Positions 63,464 to 64,000 of a stretch of DNA of 64,000 nucleotides are shown here, piece after piece. Origin of the DNA: Streptococcus parauberis NCFD 2020. Lineage in GTDB: Bacteria > Bacillota > Bacilli > Lactobacillales > Streptococcaceae. Made by a program: the position numbers and the translations under genes. The stretch is from assembly GCF_000187935.1 (NCBI RefSeq), contig NZ_AEUT02000001.1, forward strand, positions 1,826,001 to 1,890,000, in the 5' to 3' direction. Under the pieces are notes generated by a model. It did no database searches and was not told the origin of the DNA. It worked only from the letters and a program-made list of their open reading frames with translations. How positions within the stretch are numbered: position 1 is the first letter of the stretch; each line of letters opens with the position of its first letter.

Positions 63464-63522
63464 TAAGTATACCGGCGGCCGGGGTCGAACCGGCACGTCC
63501 GTGAGGACACTGGATTTTGAGT
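63432..63522. repeat. tRNA-Leu attachment site C (right end of the element)
   Basis: The 91-base segment shared with 47494-47584, one mismatch. It covers the tRNA terminator and the 3' part of the intact tRNA-Leu gene, so integration keeps the tRNA functional. Confidence 0.9.
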
Positions 63523-63553
63523 CCAGCGCGTCTGCCAATTCCGCCACGCCGGC
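63470..63553 (-). tRNA. tRNA-Leu (anticodon CAA)
   Basis: Anticodon loop CTCAAAA flanked by CTGGA / TCCAG; acceptor GCCGGCG / CGCCGGT with a G-U end pair; T-arm GCCGG-TTCGACC-CCGGC. CCA not encoded. Reads UUG. Integration target of the adjacent element. Confidence 0.93.
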
Positions 63554-63575
63554 ATTTAAAATTTTCATTTAAAAA

Positions 63576-63647
63576 CTGGGGTAGCTGGATTCGAACCAAC
63601 GCATGAGGGAGTCAAAGTCCCTTGCCTTACCGCTTGGCTATACCCCA
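63576..63647 (-). tRNA. tRNA-Gln (anticodon UUG)
   Basis: Acceptor TGGGGTA / TACCCCA, discriminator G, anticodon TTG in loop CTTTGAC, T-loop TTCGAAT. 22 bases upstream of tRNA-Leu in the transcript. Confidence 0.94.
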
Positions 63648-63655
63648 AAAAAATA

Positions 63656-63729
63656 GGCGAGTGATGGGAATCGAACCCACGAATGTCAGAGCCACAATCT
63701 GATGTGTTAACCACTTCACCACACCCGCC
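63656..63729 (-). tRNA. tRNA-His (anticodon GUG)
   Basis: Acceptor GCGGGTG with the extra G-1 pairing C73, as expected for tRNA-His; anticodon GTG in loop TTGTGGC. Confidence 0.94.
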
Positions 63730-63739
63730 ATATTCCAAA

Positions 63740-63810
63740 CACGGGCAGTAGGAATTGAACCCACACTGAAGGTTTTGGAGACCTTAGTTCTACCTTTAAA
63801 CTATGCCCGT
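63740..63810 (-). tRNA. tRNA-Trp (anticodon CCA)
   Basis: Acceptor ACGGGCA / TGCCCGT, discriminator G; anticodon loop CTCCAAA. Confidence 0.94.
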
Positions 63811-63815
63811 TAGGA

Positions 63816-63896
63816 TGGAAAGAGAGGGATTCGAACCCCCGAACCCGAAGGAGCGGATTTACAGTCCGCCGCGTTTAGCCTCTTCGCTATCTTTCC
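63816..63896 (-). tRNA. tRNA-Tyr (anticodon GUA)
   Basis: Acceptor GGAAAGA / TCTTTCC, discriminator A, long variable arm typical of tRNA-Tyr, anticodon GTA in loop CTGTAAA. Confidence 0.94.
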
Positions 63897-63916
63897 AAGT
63901 AAAATATTAAATTTTA

Positions 63917-63989
63917 TGGCGCGAGACGGAATCGAACCGCCGACACATGGAGCTTCAATCCATTGCTCTACCAACTGAGCTACCGAGCC
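63917..63989 (-). tRNA. tRNA-Phe (anticodon GAA)
   Basis: Starts GGCTCGGTAGCTCAG; anticodon GAA in loop TTGAAGC; discriminator A. The acceptor stem has one U-C mismatch (GGCTCGG against TCGCGCC). The array probably continues beyond the window. Confidence 0.92.
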
Positions 63990-64000
63990 ATCAACAAATC

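Larger units (their letters stand above)
47585..63522. mobile_element. Integrative (mobilizable) element in tRNA-Leu(CAA)
   Basis: The element runs from the junction after site B to the crossover segment in the tRNA gene, about 15.9 kb. At the integrase end, in order: divergent XRE repressor, accessory genes, origin region, HUH/helicase Rep-relaxase-like protein, DUF3173, tyrosine integrase, cargo protein, att. The rest is cargo on the minus strand: adhesin/TetR, ABC exporter, XRE, ASCH, methyltransferase, AraC, S41. No type IV secretion genes and no phage structural genes are present. It is therefore an IME-like element dependent on a helper, not an ICE or prophage. Confidence 0.85.

Noticed and set aside
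47585..63522. Prophage or ICE
   Set aside because: No capsid, terminase, tail, lysis or type IV secretion genes; gene content fits a small helper-dependent integrative element.

Overview
The window is chromosomal DNA of a low-GC Gram-positive coccus, almost certainly a Streptococcus of the pyogenic group. The signs are adcRCB, a cyd/ndh/menA respiration block laid out as in S. agalactiae, a CspA/C5a-peptidase-like surface protease, IS861-like IS3 debris and a streptococcal integrative element. The species cannot be fixed from the sequence alone; an S. uberis/parauberis/iniae-like organism would fit.

Layout. (1) 1-24.6 kb is core chromosome: pbp1B (cut by the window edge), tyrS, the zinc locus adcRCB, an orphan ispE, a polyprenyl diphosphate synthase, cydABCD, ndh, menA, a MerR-promoter-controlled zinc alcohol dehydrogenase, three small genes, a 1618-residue LPETG-anchored serine protease, an IS fragment and a PNPOx-like flavoprotein. 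The prenyl synthase, MenA, NDH-2 and cytochrome bd genes together form a short haem- and menaquinone-dependent respiratory chain. (2) 24.65-47.5 kb is a 22.8-kb segment bounded by two degenerate tRNA-Leu(CAA) attachment sites. It holds a PepSY lipoprotein, IS remnants, a minus-strand cyclic-di-GMP/exopolysaccharide locus (26.8-36.7 kb), a minus-strand PTS/sugar-acid operon (36.9-46.2 kb), and a broken DUF2975 gene with its YozG-like regulator. (3) 47.5-63.5 kb is a 15.9-kb integrative element bounded by a 91-bp direct repeat with one mismatch. It has a tyrosine integrase, a DUF3173 protein, a Rep/relaxase-like HUH-helicase protein with 12-bp iterons and large hairpins, divergent repressor control, and cargo: pilin-like adhesin plus TetR, ABC exporter, AraC/GyrI, S41 protease, a methyltransferase behind a 12-codon leader peptide, and an AT-rich possible HEPN protein beside the attachment site. 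(4) 63.47-64.0 kb is a minus-strand tRNA array: Phe-Tyr-Trp-His-Gln-Leu.

The most interesting system is the c-di-GMP locus, because streptococci rarely carry this second messenger. It encodes a PAS-GGDEF cyclase, an apparently active EAL phosphodiesterase, a PgaD-like protein, a PgaC/IcaA-like synthase, a degenerate EAL protein (probable receptor), a GT2-GtrA fusion, a BcsA-like synthase with an intact PilZ domain, and a GT-C-like membrane protein. I infer two c-di-GMP-controlled extracellular polymers, one possibly decorated on the outside by the GT2-GtrA/GT-C pair. The second notable system is the PTS operon. It combines a cellobiose-type permease, two GH1 6-phospho-glycosidases, a gluconokinase and a 6-phosphogluconate dehydrogenase, which fits uptake of an aldobionic acid such as cellobionate.
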